A stretch of DNA of 64,000 nt from Bacteroidetes bacterium SW_9_63_38 (GTDB lineage Bacteria > Bacteroidota > Rhodothermia > Rhodothermales > Salinibacteraceae), in contig PXUA01000015.1 in assembly GCA_003022435.1 (NCBI GenBank), positions 270,931 through 334,930 of the forward strand, read 5' to 3'. Positions within the stretch are counted from its first letter, which is position 1; each line of letters begins with the position of its first letter. Both the position numbers and the translations under genes were made by a program. Of this stretch, positions 17,433-28,213 are shown in pieces. The notes beneath the pieces were generated by a model. It had not been told where the DNA came from, made no database searches, and saw nothing but the letters and a program-made list of their open reading frames with translations.

Positions 17433-18035
17433 TCAATCTCCGGTATCGGGCTCCGCAATGGAAATCTGAGCCCCGAAAGCATCGCGAATCTTGTTCGGGT
17501 CGCCCGGCTCAAGCGTATTGTAGTATTCCTGGTAGCTGCTGTAGGTCTTCGCCAGCCCCACGGACTCGCCCTGCGGCGTCTGTCCGGTGCGCGCGATCTG
17601 GGTCCAGATTTCGCGATACGACATCCAGACCTCATCCAGCACGTCGATGTAGGTGCTGTAGGGCGTCTTGGTGTCCGTCTTGATGGAGATCACCGCATCG
17701 CTGGGACTGTCCGACAGGTCGGGCGATTCCCCGTAATTCAGAATGTGCTTCTTCACCCGTCTCCGAAGCTGGGCGATATCTGCCGGCTCCTCCTCGACAA
17801 GCAGTTCTCCTTTGGCATTCACCAGAATCTTGAACAGATTCCGCTCCTTCACCGGCGGGGGCTTCTGGTCGGGATCGAGCTTCGGCGGTAGCGTCATGCC
17901 GATCCCGGTGTCCACGTTGATCGTGGTCGTCACCAGAAAGAAAATAAGCAGGAGAAACGCGATGTCGGCCATTCCGGCCGTCGGGATCTCCGCCTCTTCC
18001 CGGTCCTCGCGTCGTTTTTCAAGCAGTCCAGGCAT
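17433..18035 (-). CDS. exbD: ExbD/TolR biopolymer transport protein (first copy)
   Basis: About 200 residues if started at MPGLLEKRRED (ATG at 18035); an in-frame ATG ten codons upstream (18065) is possible but less family-like. Membrane segment AGMADIAFLLLIFFLVTTT carries the conserved Asp, followed by NVDTGIGMTLPP and a long periplasmic domain (LFKILVNAKGELLVEEE, then DAVISIKTDTKTPYSTYIDVLDEV). A C-terminal extension of about 60 residues is acidic and not found in short ExbDs. Energises TonB-dependent outer-membrane transport or a Tol-like function. Confidence 0.86.
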   Translation of the reverse strand: MPGLLEKRREDREEAEIPTAGMADIAFLLLIFFLVTTTINVDTGIGMTLPPKLDPDQKPPPVKERNLFKILVNAKGELLVEEEPADIAQLRRRVKKHILNYGESPDLSDSPSDAVISIKTDTKTPYSTYIDVLDEVWMSYREIWTQIARTGQTPQGESVGLAKTYSSYQEYYNTLEPGDPNKIRDAFGAQISIAEPDTGD

Positions 18036-18219
18036 AATACCGGTTCCAAGTGAAAGGATCTGCATGCGTCTGGAAACGCCCCCGGTGCTCGCATCGTGCC
18101 GTCACGGCCAGCCGTCAGAGTTCATCGACCTGCTCGGCTGCCGTCTTCCGACGGGCCGGGCCGTCGGTTCATGCCCCTCCGCGATGCCAACACCAAGACG
18201 GAACGGGGGCGCGACGACA

Positions 18220-18504
18220 CTACTCGAAGGCGCCTCGAACAAACTGGCGCCCCCCCGCCCCGACCATGGCAAGGAGAAGCACAGCGAAAAGGACCGCGAG
18301 CGTATACATCCCAGCCTCCGCCCAGCTCCCCATCACGGCACGCAGCGCCACGAAAACTCCCCCCGGCAGCGCAACGAGGCCGACCGTCAGGGTCTCCACC
18401 TTTCCGTACCAGAGGCTGCGCAGCCCAGCGGCCGCGATGCCAAAGACGCTGAGCCCCACCAGCGCGAGGGCACTCCACAGGGCAAAGGGCAGAACATAAT
18501 TCAT
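18220..18504 (-). CDS. Hypothetical small membrane protein
   Basis: 94 residues with three hydrophobic stretches, MNYVLPFALWSALALVGLSV first and TLAVLFAVLLLAMVG third. Not recognised. It lies between the ExbB-type gene and the first ExbD, all on the minus strand, with gaps of 59 and about 184 bases, so it is probably in the same operon and may be an accessory of the proton channel. The gap to the ExbD gene contains nothing I can name. Confidence 0.65.
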   Translation of the reverse strand: MNYVLPFALWSALALVGLSVFGIAAAGLRSLWYGKVETLTVGLVALPGGVFVALRAVMGSWAEAGMYTLAVLFAVLLLAMVGAGGRQFVRGAFE

Positions 18505-18563
18505 GACAACACAGTCGTTCGTTCGAGAGGCACCGGCATTCCGACAGCGTTCCCGGCACGCGG

Positions 18564-19319
18564 CTACTGATTCTCCCCGAGGGCCTCCGGGACGGCCCTC
18601 TCGCTGGTGATGGACTCATCCTGCTCCAGCGCCACGAGTGCGTCCACCAGTTCAATCGACGCGTCCTCCATCTCGGCCACGATGCGATCGATCTTAGACA
18701 CCGCGTAGTTGTAGAAGAACTGCAGGATGACGGCCACGATCAGCCCGAAGGCCGTGGTGAGAAGGGCCACCTTGATGCCCCCTGCCACCAGCCGCGGCGA
18801 GATGTCGCCGGCCGTCTCAATGGCGTCAAAGGCCTGAATCATGCCGATGACGGTCCCGAGAAAGCCCAACATCGGCGCGACGCTGATGAAGAGGGAGAGC
18901 CAGACGAGGCCCCGCTCCAGGAAGCTCATTTCGATGGAGCCGTAGGAGACGACCGCCTCCTCCACAGCGTCGACGCCCTCATCGGCCCGGAGCAGCCCGG
19001 CCTGAAAGACCGACGCCACCGGCCCCCGCTCCCGAGCGCACACATCCTCGGCGGCGGCGATGCCGTCCTTTTCTAACGCCTCCTTCACGCGACCCACGAA
19101 GTCGTCGGTGTCGATGTCCGCGAGGTTCAACGAGATAATGCGCTCAAACGAGATGGCAAGCCCGATAATGAGACAGACGAGGACCGGCCACATCCAGGGC
19201 CCGCCTTCATTGAACCGTTCCACAAGCACGTTGATAGCCCCTCCGTTCCCGCCCCCGGCTTGGGCCGCCTGCGGCATCAACAGAAGCAGTTGGACCGCCA
19301 GTGTATCCAAAATGACCAT
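18564..19319 (-). CDS. exbB: MotA/TolQ/ExbB proton channel family protein
   Basis: 251 residues, the proton-conducting subunit partnering with the two ExbDs. Signal-like hydrophobic start, periplasmic GGGNGGAINVLVERFNEGG, first membrane helix WMWPVLVCLIIGLAISFERI, cytoplasmic domain with YGSIEMSFLERGLVWLS, then two helices: APMLGFLGTVIGMIQAF, with the typical G-F-L-G-T-V signature, and VALLTTAFGLIVAVILQFFYN, containing the conserved Thr pair. The C-terminus is a helical acidic tail. First gene of a minus-strand operon ending in the terminator at 16831-16857. Confidence 0.9.
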   Translation of the reverse strand: MVILDTLAVQLLLLMPQAAQAGGGNGGAINVLVERFNEGGPWMWPVLVCLIIGLAISFERIISLNLADIDTDDFVGRVKEALEKDGIAAAEDVCARERGPVASVFQAGLLRADEGVDAVEEAVVSYGSIEMSFLERGLVWLSLFISVAPMLGFLGTVIGMIQAFDAIETAGDISPRLVAGGIKVALLTTAFGLIVAVILQFFYNYAVSKIDRIVAEMEDASIELVDALVALEQDESITSERAVPEALGENQ

Positions 19320-19887
19320 AAGTGGATATTACTCTCGAATCAATGATTGATGCGTTCGGAAGAGGCTAGCGGACGTGCATAGCGAGGCTATGCGGCACAA
19401 CTGAGGCGATAGAAATTGTAAATTTCGTGACGCAGCCGACCCGTTGAATACGTCTCTGCCCTCCGATTTCGATTTTAGCTGCGCACGGTTCTCAACAGAC
19501 TGAAGAACGCCGCTTACGTACGTTCTCACGGATCGGTACTTCCGTCCAGATCGCTCGCGTGGAGAATACTCAGTGTCGCCCGACGCTGGCAAATGCTAAC
19601 GATTGTGGCGTCCGATGACCGAGACTCGAAACCGTCGGACCAGTTGTGCAATGTCACTGGAGGCAGAACGGATCGATGACCGCTTTCACAAGGGGTCGTT
19701 GGCAAGGACCTCCGTTCGGTCCGCCGACGACGCCCCGGGCAGTGCACAACGGATCCCACAGGGCACACACTGACCCGCCTGTGTGGGTCGGCCGGGTCAC
19801 ATCCGTCGGACTAGTATAGAGAGCCCGTGAGAGCATGTCAACGGACGTAATCCAGCCATAATATCATTCGGTCTTCCTTCACGCTTC
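19320..19887. other. Intergenic region upstream of exbB
   Basis: 568 bases without a credible gene. It should contain the promoter of the ExbB operon. I see no repeat family member, RNA gene or terminator in it; open frames here are short and coding-unlike. Confidence 0.4.
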
Positions 19888-21513
19888 CTACTTAATCGGG
19901 TAGCGCTCCGCCCATGCTCGCGCCGTATCCCAGGACTGCAGGGCCTGCTGCACGACGGGGTCGCTCCGATTCTGAATGCGACGCCGCATGTCTTCGCCGA
20001 ATAAGCGTTGGCCCACATACGCTTTGATCGTCGCTTCGACAGCGGGCCGTGCGGCCGATATCTCCGCCGTCGTAAAGTCGGAGGCGCTTCCCCCCGTAGA
20101 ATCCGCCTCTGAAACGCCGCGGGCGGCAGCAGCCTGGACAAAAGCGTCGTAGGTCGAATCCGGCAGCGCAAAGTCGTACACGAACGCCTCCTCGCGCCCT
20201 CCCCACCGGCGACGCAGCGAATCGGCACGGGCATCGGTCCACTGCCGCGCAAAGCTGCGGAGAAGGTCGGCCGACGAGACCGCCGTCCAGTAGGGTGAGC
20301 GATCCGGAGCAGTCACGACGCGATCCGGCTGAATCCCGCCCCCGCCGATGACGGGGCGTCCGGCGTCGGTCCGGTGCACGAGCGAATCCACCACCTCCGA
20401 CGGGTCTCGATCCGTCGTCGAGAGCGAGTCGCGGTCCTGCCCGTGCGGGCGCTGAAGAAGCCGTCCCGACGGCGTATAGAATCGGGCCACGGTGAGCCGG
20501 AGCGTGCTCCCGTCCCCGAGTCCAAACTGCCGCTGAATCAGCCCCTTTCCGAACGTGCGCCGCCCCATGATCAGGGCCCGGTCGTGATCCTGCAGCGCCC
20601 CGGCCACAATCTCGCTGGCGGACGCCGAGCGTTCGTCGACGAGCACAATGACGGGCTTCCGCTCAAACCGTCCTTCGGTCGTCGCGTACCGGGCGCCGCC
20701 GTACCCCTCGTGCCGACTGCGCGCCTCCACGATCAGTTGGTCGTCCACCAGAAACGCGTCGGCCACCTTCTCGGCCATCGACATGAGCCCGCCGGAATTG
20801 CCCCGCAGATCCAGCACCAGACGCTCCATACCCTCGTCCTCCAGGCGGTCCAGCGCGTCGGTCACTTCGCGGTGGGTGGGTTCCGCAAACCGCTCCAGAC
20901 GGATGTATCCCGTCCGGTCCTCGATCATGTAGGTGGCCGGCACCGTCTCCAGCGGCACCGTATCTCGCGTGATGGTGGTCTGCACCGGGGCGTCCGCGCC
21001 GGGACGCCGGAGCGTCACGTTCACCCGGCTCCCTTGCGGTCCCTTTAGCCGACGCTGGATCTTTTCGTGCGGCCACCCGACGGCACTCGTGTCGTTGACC
21101 TCTACGATCCGGTCCCCCGCCCGGAGCCCCGCTTCGGCACTTGGGCCCTCCTCAACCACTGACACCACCGCGATTGTATCCTTATTGCGAGGGCCGTCAA
21201 TCAGCTCGTAGCTGATGCCAATGCCCTCAAACGAGCCGCGGAACGACTCTTTGACCTGCGTCATCCGGTCGGCGGAGATATACACGGAAAATGGATCGAG
21301 CGACTCGGTCATCCCACTGATCGACGCCCGAACCAAGCTATCAGCTGAGAGCGGCTCGACATAGGACGTCCGAATCGTCTCGTACGCCGACCGAAGCGTC
21401 TGCACTCCCTTCGACTGCGCATCCGTCGGCTCGGGTTTGTGCGTCCACTTCCCCACGAGCCCTCCAATCAGAATCAATCCCAGCCCCGCCAGCAGATAGC
21501 GTGTGCGTGTCAT
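19888..21513 (-). CDS. S41 family C-terminal processing peptidase
   Basis: Periplasmic serine protease of the CtpA/Prc type, 541 residues from MTRTRYLLAGLGLILIGG; this ATG directly precedes the signal anchor, whereas the longer frame adds a non-hydrophobic extension. Order: signal anchor (6-22), helical N-terminal part, PDZ domain at about 93-185 (GIGISYELIDG to VNVTLRR), protease core with LVLDLRGNSGGLM, the nucleophile S298 in SASASEIVAGALQD and the general-base Lys323 in TFGKG, then RLTVARFYTPSGR. The last ~150 residues form a C-terminal domain that predicts helical. Cleaves C-terminal tails of exported proteins; target unknown. Confidence 0.9.
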   Translation of the reverse strand: MTRTRYLLAGLGLILIGGLVGKWTHKPEPTDAQSKGVQTLRSAYETIRTSYVEPLSADSLVRASISGMTESLDPFSVYISADRMTQVKESFRGSFEGIGISYELIDGPRNKDTIAVVSVVEEGPSAEAGLRAGDRIVEVNDTSAVGWPHEKIQRRLKGPQGSRVNVTLRRPGADAPVQTTITRDTVPLETVPATYMIEDRTGYIRLERFAEPTHREVTDALDRLEDEGMERLVLDLRGNSGGLMSMAEKVADAFLVDDQLIVEARSRHEGYGGARYATTEGRFERKPVIVLVDERSASASEIVAGALQDHDRALIMGRRTFGKGLIQRQFGLGDGSTLRLTVARFYTPSGRLLQRPHGQDRDSLSTTDRDPSEVVDSLVHRTDAGRPVIGGGGIQPDRVVTAPDRSPYWTAVSSADLLRSFARQWTDARADSLRRRWGGREEAFVYDFALPDSTYDAFVQAAAARGVSEADSTGGSASDFTTAEISAARPAVEATIKAYVGQRLFGEDMRRRIQNRSDPVVQQALQSWDTARAWAERYPIK

Positions 21514-21788
21514 CTGGTTGGCGCTGTTAAGCAGAGGTGCTACAGCGATCAAGTCATTGTATTTATCACGGCAAGGCGAGATCCCCCGGTTGGCGTCCGT
21601 TTCTTCATTGTTGTGCCCTGTCGTCGTTGTGCCCTGTCTTCCCAGCTGTCCCAGCTCGTCCGAATCTCATCAAGGGTGTTCCTACAGGCGGGGCCCCCAT
21701 TGGAATCCCCCGGTGCGGCGCCTATCTTTTAGAGAGGAGACTTCTTCGTTGTGCCGTGTGCACTGTTTCTCTTGCTCTCTGGACTTCT

Positions 21789-23462
21789 ATGACGAACAAA
21801 GACATTGGGGCTGTTCTCGAGGAGACGGCCGACCTCATTGAACTGACGGACGGCAACCCGCATCGTGCCCGGGCCTTCTCACGGGCCGCCCGCGCCCTCG
21901 GCGCCCTCGACGACGCCGTCCCGAAGCGCCTCTCCGACGGCAGCCTCTCGGACGTGGACGGCATCGGCGACGCGATGGTCGACCACGTGACCGACATTGT
22001 CGAGACGGGAACCTTTCCCCTCCACGACGAGCTCCTGAACGCCCTTCCCCCCGGGCTGCTCGATGTCCTCAAGGTGAACGGGCTCGGCACCAAGCGCACC
22101 CGTCGGCTCTGGCAGGAGCTGGAGATCACATCGCTCGACGAGCTGGAGAGGGCCGCTACCGACGATCACATTACCTCCCTCAGCGGCTTCGGTCCCAAAA
22201 CGCAACAAAACATTCTCGAGAACCTTCGGCAACTCCGGGCCTACGAGGACAAGTGGCGACTCGCGGACGCCTGGTCGGCGGCCGCCTCCGTCCGTAATTC
22301 GCTCCGGGCCCTCGACGCTGTTGAGCGGGCTGAATTCACCGGCGCCCTCCGCCGACACCGCGAAATCGTCGAGCACATCGACCTGATCGTATCGACGACG
22401 GCCCCGGAGGTGGTGAGCGACTGGATCGCGGAGCAGGTCGAGACCCCCCCAACCCGCGACGACGGCGTTCTCAGCGCCACGCTGCCCGACGGCATTCCAC
22501 TCCGGCTCCACTGGACCACGCCCGACACGTTCGGTACCGAGTGGTGGCGCACCACCGGGACCGCCGCTCACGTCGGCGCCTGGACCGACCGGTTCGGCGC
22601 CCCCGACGTCCACGCGACCGAAGACGCGCTCTTCGGGGCAGTTGACCTGCCCGTCATCCCGCCCGAGCTCCGCGCGCACAACGGCGAACTGGATGCAGCC
22701 GCCGTCGGTACCCTGCCGAACCTCCTCACTGTCGACGATCTACAGGGCTGTCTGCACAACCACTCCACCTACAGCGACGGCGCCGACTCGCTGTCTGCCA
22801 TGGCCGAAGCTGCCGAAGCCCTCGGCTACTCCTACTTCGGCATCTGCGACCACAGCCAGTCCCTCCAGATTGCGAGCGGCCTCTCACCAGCCGAAGTACG
22901 CCAACAGCACGACGAGGTCCAGGCCCTCAACGACGAGAGGGACGAGGTCCGTGTTTTTCACGGCATCGAAAGCGACATCTTGAAGGACGGGTCCCTCGAC
23001 TACGAGGAGGACGTGCTGGCCCTCTTCGACTTTGTCGTCGCCAGTGTGCATACCGGCTTCAGTATGACGGAGGTCGAGGCCACCGACCGCGTGGTGACGG
23101 CCGTCGAGAACCCGCATACCCGCATCCTGGGTCACCCCACCGGACGCCTCCTGCTCTCGCGAGAGGGATATCCCCTGGACCATGAGCGGGTCATCGAGGC
23201 GTGCGCGGCCCACGATGTCGCGATCGAATTGAACGCCAACCCATACCGTCTGGACCTGGATTGGCGCTGGGTGCACCGCGCCACGGACGCCGGGGTGCTC
23301 ATCTCGATCAACCCGGACGCCCACGCCACCGCCGAACTGGAGTATGTGGCGTGGGGGGTCCGCGTCGGACGAAAGGGATGGCTTACGCCCGGCCAGTGCC
23401 TGAACGCCAAGTCGCAATCCGACTTCGCGGCATGGGCGGATCAAGGCCCCGACACGGCGTAG
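21789..23462 (+). CDS. polX: PolX-type DNA polymerase/PHP exonuclease with altered polymerase motif
   Basis: 557-residue PolX family protein. N-terminal 8-kDa-like domain with helix-hairpin-helix motifs (VDGIGDAMVDHV near 56, VNGLGTKRTRRLW near 97, LSGFGPKTQQNIL near 131), a palm segment around 185-200, and a C-terminal PHP phosphoesterase domain from about 320. The PHP metal ligands look intact: LHNHSTYSDG (322), GICDHSQSL, FHGIESDIL, VASVHTGF, ILGHPTGR and NPDAHAT. The palm motif normally G-S-x-R-R...D-x-D reads GALRRHREIVEHIDLIV, so one of the two metal-binding aspartates is His197 while D199 remains. Exonuclease or AP-endonuclease activity is therefore likelier than DNA synthesis. Start chosen at MTNKDIG. 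Confidence 0.85.
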   Translation: MTNKDIGAVLEETADLIELTDGNPHRARAFSRAARALGALDDAVPKRLSDGSLSDVDGIGDAMVDHVTDIVETGTFPLHDELLNALPPGLLDVLKVNGLGTKRTRRLWQELEITSLDELERAATDDHITSLSGFGPKTQQNILENLRQLRAYEDKWRLADAWSAAASVRNSLRALDAVERAEFTGALRRHREIVEHIDLIVSTTAPEVVSDWIAEQVETPPTRDDGVLSATLPDGIPLRLHWTTPDTFGTEWWRTTGTAAHVGAWTDRFGAPDVHATEDALFGAVDLPVIPPELRAHNGELDAAAVGTLPNLLTVDDLQGCLHNHSTYSDGADSLSAMAEAAEALGYSYFGICDHSQSLQIASGLSPAEVRQQHDEVQALNDERDEVRVFHGIESDILKDGSLDYEEDVLALFDFVVASVHTGFSMTEVEATDRVVTAVENPHTRILGHPTGRLLLSREGYPLDHERVIEACAAHDVAIELNANPYRLDLDWRWVHRATDAGVLISINPDAHATAELEYVAWGVRVGRKGWLTPGQCLNAKSQSDFAAWADQGPDTA

Positions 23463-23507
23463 TCTCGGACTGCTCTGCCTCCCTTTCCATCCGTCGCTTC
23501 CGGTTTC

Positions 23508-25556
23508 GTGTCTCGTTCGTTGCGCCTTGGTCTCGGTTTCTCCACGGTTCTACTGGGGGGCGTCCTCACGTGGTGGATCGTGAGCACTCCCTCGCCCTAC
23601 ACGTCGCCCCGACCCGTAACCGGCCTGTCCGACAGTGTCCGCATCCACTGGACGGAGGCGTCCGTCCCCGTCATTGAGGCCGACAGCGCCGCGGCGGCAG
23701 TGACCGCGCTCGGCTACACCCACGGGCTGAATCGCGGCTGGACGGCCACGCTCTGGCAACAGACGGCCCTCGGTCGTCTCAGCGAATGGTTCGGGACCGG
23801 CGTCCTCCCGTTGGATCGTCACGTCCGACGGCTCGGTCTGGCCCGACACGCCCGCACGGCGTACGAATCGCTGCCGGCCTCCCGTAAACGCATCCTTCGG
23901 GCCTACGCGCAAGGGATGAATGCTGCCCTGCAGACCCGTACCGTTCGCAACTCGGATGCCTTCATCCTGCTGGACGTGCGTCCTCGCTCGTGGGCACCCT
24001 GGCACACGCTTCTGGTGCAGCGCCTGCTGGCCTGGGTGGGGACCTCCCCCCTTACGCCTCCCCCCGACGCCCCATCGGCAGTCGAGGCGTTTACCGAGAC
24101 CGACCGCACCCTGCGGCGCTGGCTGCACCTACACGGCTGGTCGCGCAGCGTCGCCTGGGCGGCCCACCCCGGACAGGCGTCCGATACCACCCGCCCGGCC
24201 CTCTTTCAGCGTCATATGCTCGGCGCTTCCGCCCTGCCGATCGTGCAGGAGGCAATCTGGCAACAGCCCAACGGCCCTCGCCGGTCTTGGGCCACCCTTC
24301 CCGGCACCCTCCTCTTCCCAACCGGCACCTCGCCCTCCCGGGCCTGGGCGTCCCTCCTGCACAGCCGACGCCAACTGCGCCGCGTGCCTTTCGACTCGAG
24401 CGCCCTCACAGACTGGTATGAGCGCCTGGACCCAACCGGAGCCGACGAGCAGCTCGTCCGGGTGGAGCGCCTGAACACCGGCCTTCCCCTCGCCCCAACC
24501 GCTGCCTCCCGGAACGTCGACTCGATGCGCGTCCCCGCGCCCGCCGCCGACACGATCGACCGCACGACCGTCCCCGTTCCCGATACGGCCTGGACGGTCC
24601 AGTGGCCGGGGTTCTCCACAGAGAGCGACCTCGGGGCCTGGCTGCGTCGCGGCAGCCTGTCCCCCCGGGACGCGGCGGCGTCCACCTTTACCCTGTTTGC
24701 AGCCGACGGCTTGGGCACAACCGCGGACGGCAGCTGGCAAATTCTGGGCACCCCGCCCGTCACTGTGACCGGACCGCACACAGCCGTCGTCGGGCGCTCC
24801 GTGCCCTGGACTCGCTTTCAGGCCCGAGCCCTCCGCTCACACCTCCACGGCACCGACTCTGTGCGCGTAGCCCAGTGGGCCGCCAACGATTCGAGCGCCT
24901 GGGCCGCCCAGCTCCTCCCGCACGTCGAACCCTCACTCCGCCGTCTCTCCGAGCAGAGCCGCACCGTCGGCAACACGGCCACCTACGTCCGCAACTGGAA
25001 TCACCGCTACGACGCGCAGAGCATCGGGGCCCTCCTGTTTGAGGAATGGATGCGGGCATACAGCCAAGAGCTGGGACACGTCCCTACCCTCCGCGACACG
25101 AGCACGTACTTCGCCGACTACCGACTGCGACAAGCATTCCGCCAGGCGCTCGACACCCTGCGCACACAGCTCGGGCCGGACGCCCGGCTCTGGCGGTGGG
25201 AACGACGCGCGCAGGACCGTCGCTTCTTCCCAGTCTGGTCGGCCGACTCTTTGGTCGATGCCTCGCTGCAAGAGCTACGCTCTACGCGGTACGCGCCGTT
25301 AACCCGAACCGGACGCGGCCATCCCTCGACCCTTGCCGGAGGCCCCTCGCTCGTGGATCCGCTGCCGATCGGGCCCGCGCCGGATACGTGGGAGGGCTGG
25401 ATGACCCCCGGAGGACCTCTCACGGTGCGTCGCCACCGCTACGCCCCCAGCCGCACCTTCGCGCGCTCTCGCCTCGAAACAGAGCGTCCCGTCCCCCGCA
25501 CCCTCTCGGGGCCGGAGACGGGACGCAGCATGTGGCTCATCCCCACACTCGAATAA
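23508..25556 (+). CDS. Penicillin-acylase-like Ntn hydrolase family protein, diverged
   Basis: 682 residues starting at a GTG (MSRSLRLGLGF). An N-terminal membrane anchor (about 6-26) is followed by the A-chain-like part: VRIHWTEASVPVIEADS, ALGYTHGLNRGWTATLWQQTALGRLSEWFG, then ILRAYAQGMNAAL, matching the penicillin/acyl-homoserine-lactone acylase family. In active members a Ser-Asn nucleophile starts the B chain. Here the corresponding segment appears to be S214-V-A-W-A-A, without the Asn and without the usual N-D-P-H-L block. It may be inactive or have changed chemistry. The C-terminal region ends GETGRSMW-like as in homologues. Starts 45 bases after polX; possibly cotranscribed. Confidence 0.7.
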   Translation: MSRSLRLGLGFSTVLLGGVLTWWIVSTPSPYTSPRPVTGLSDSVRIHWTEASVPVIEADSAAAAVTALGYTHGLNRGWTATLWQQTALGRLSEWFGTGVLPLDRHVRRLGLARHARTAYESLPASRKRILRAYAQGMNAALQTRTVRNSDAFILLDVRPRSWAPWHTLLVQRLLAWVGTSPLTPPPDAPSAVEAFTETDRTLRRWLHLHGWSRSVAWAAHPGQASDTTRPALFQRHMLGASALPIVQEAIWQQPNGPRRSWATLPGTLLFPTGTSPSRAWASLLHSRRQLRRVPFDSSALTDWYERLDPTGADEQLVRVERLNTGLPLAPTAASRNVDSMRVPAPAADTIDRTTVPVPDTAWTVQWPGFSTESDLGAWLRRGSLSPRDAAASTFTLFAADGLGTTADGSWQILGTPPVTVTGPHTAVVGRSVPWTRFQARALRSHLHGTDSVRVAQWAANDSSAWAAQLLPHVEPSLRRLSEQSRTVGNTATYVRNWNHRYDAQSIGALLFEEWMRAYSQELGHVPTLRDTSTYFADYRLRQAFRQALDTLRTQLGPDARLWRWERRAQDRRFFPVWSADSLVDASLQELRSTRYAPLTRTGRGHPSTLAGGPSLVDPLPIGPAPDTWEGWMTPGGPLTVRRHRYAPSRTFARSRLETERPVPRTLSGPETGRSMWLIPTLE

Positions 25557-25731
25557 CACTCTCCCTTTGCCGGGACGACGAATCGGCGACGGGGTCCTGC
25601 CGGGAAACGCACGGCACGAGATATTCGACCGAATTGGGTTCTCACGTGGGCGGAGGGGAGTATGGGGAGCCACGATAAGCACATGGTTCCCACGCACAGA
25701 CGCACTCGTGCGTCGCCCCCACACTCCCATC

Positions 25732-25774
25732 CCCCAACGGAGCTGTGGAGCTGAGCTACACTGCGGAGTTGGGG
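25732..25774. terminator. Bidirectional hairpin between convergent genes
   Basis: Arms CCCCAAC and GTTGGGG, with further pairing inside, fill the gap between the acylase-like gene (+) and acs (-). The same module, preceded by a CGCAC-TC-GTGCG mini-hairpin and a CAC-rich run, is found at 15172-15286. Confidence 0.5.
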
Positions 25775-27778
<2,004 letters not shown>

Positions 27779-27894
27779 AAGGCTGTGCAGCGGAGGGTGA
27801 AGCAAATCAAAACGATCGGAAGCGACGGAGAACGAGCGACCCGGAACCGCTTCCGTCAAGTCCACTGCAAATGTAACCTGTACGCGACCGGGAA

Positions 27895-28040
27895 ATCAAC
27901 CACGAACCGGCCGTTGCAGGGCGATTGCATTTGGGAGGTGTCCGCAAACGCAGGAGGCGAGGTTGCCGCTGAATTCTCCCTCTACCCGAAATGAGCGGAC
28001 GCGTGGATGCATGGAGGCAAGAACGCGGTGCTCTCAGGCT
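27895..28040 (-). repeat. Dispersed intergenic element, copy upstream of acs
   Basis: Read on the minus strand, this contains tgcctccatgcatccacgcg followed by a cagcggcaac block and atgcaatcgccctg. The same order of blocks occurs on the + strand at about 56118-56235 and, more diverged, at 32560-32635. It covers the presumed acs promoter zone. Confidence 0.6.
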
Positions 28041-28213
28041 CTCGTGGTCACAGTAGAGCAAGAAGCGGGGCCAACTGGACGTTCCGGGTCACATTCAGTA
28101 TAGTATACGGGGGTCCGGACATGATTGGACCTCCCTGACGGTTTGTCGTGGATAGGCCCATAGAGGCAGCGACGCGATCTGACCTCGGCTTGTCCCTGAC
28201 AAATTGTAGCAGT
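28041..28213 (+). promoter_or_regulatory. Probable CRISPR leader
   Basis: The stretch immediately before the first repeat. Orientation is deduced from the repeat, whose 3' part ATAGACC matches the 5' handle of type I-E crRNAs, and from the damaged repeat at the other end. It holds an AT-rich box (cagtatagtata near 28098) that could be a -10 element, and a partial palindrome GGTCCGGACATGATTGGACC near 28112-28131. It is only moderately AT-rich for a leader. Confidence 0.6.
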
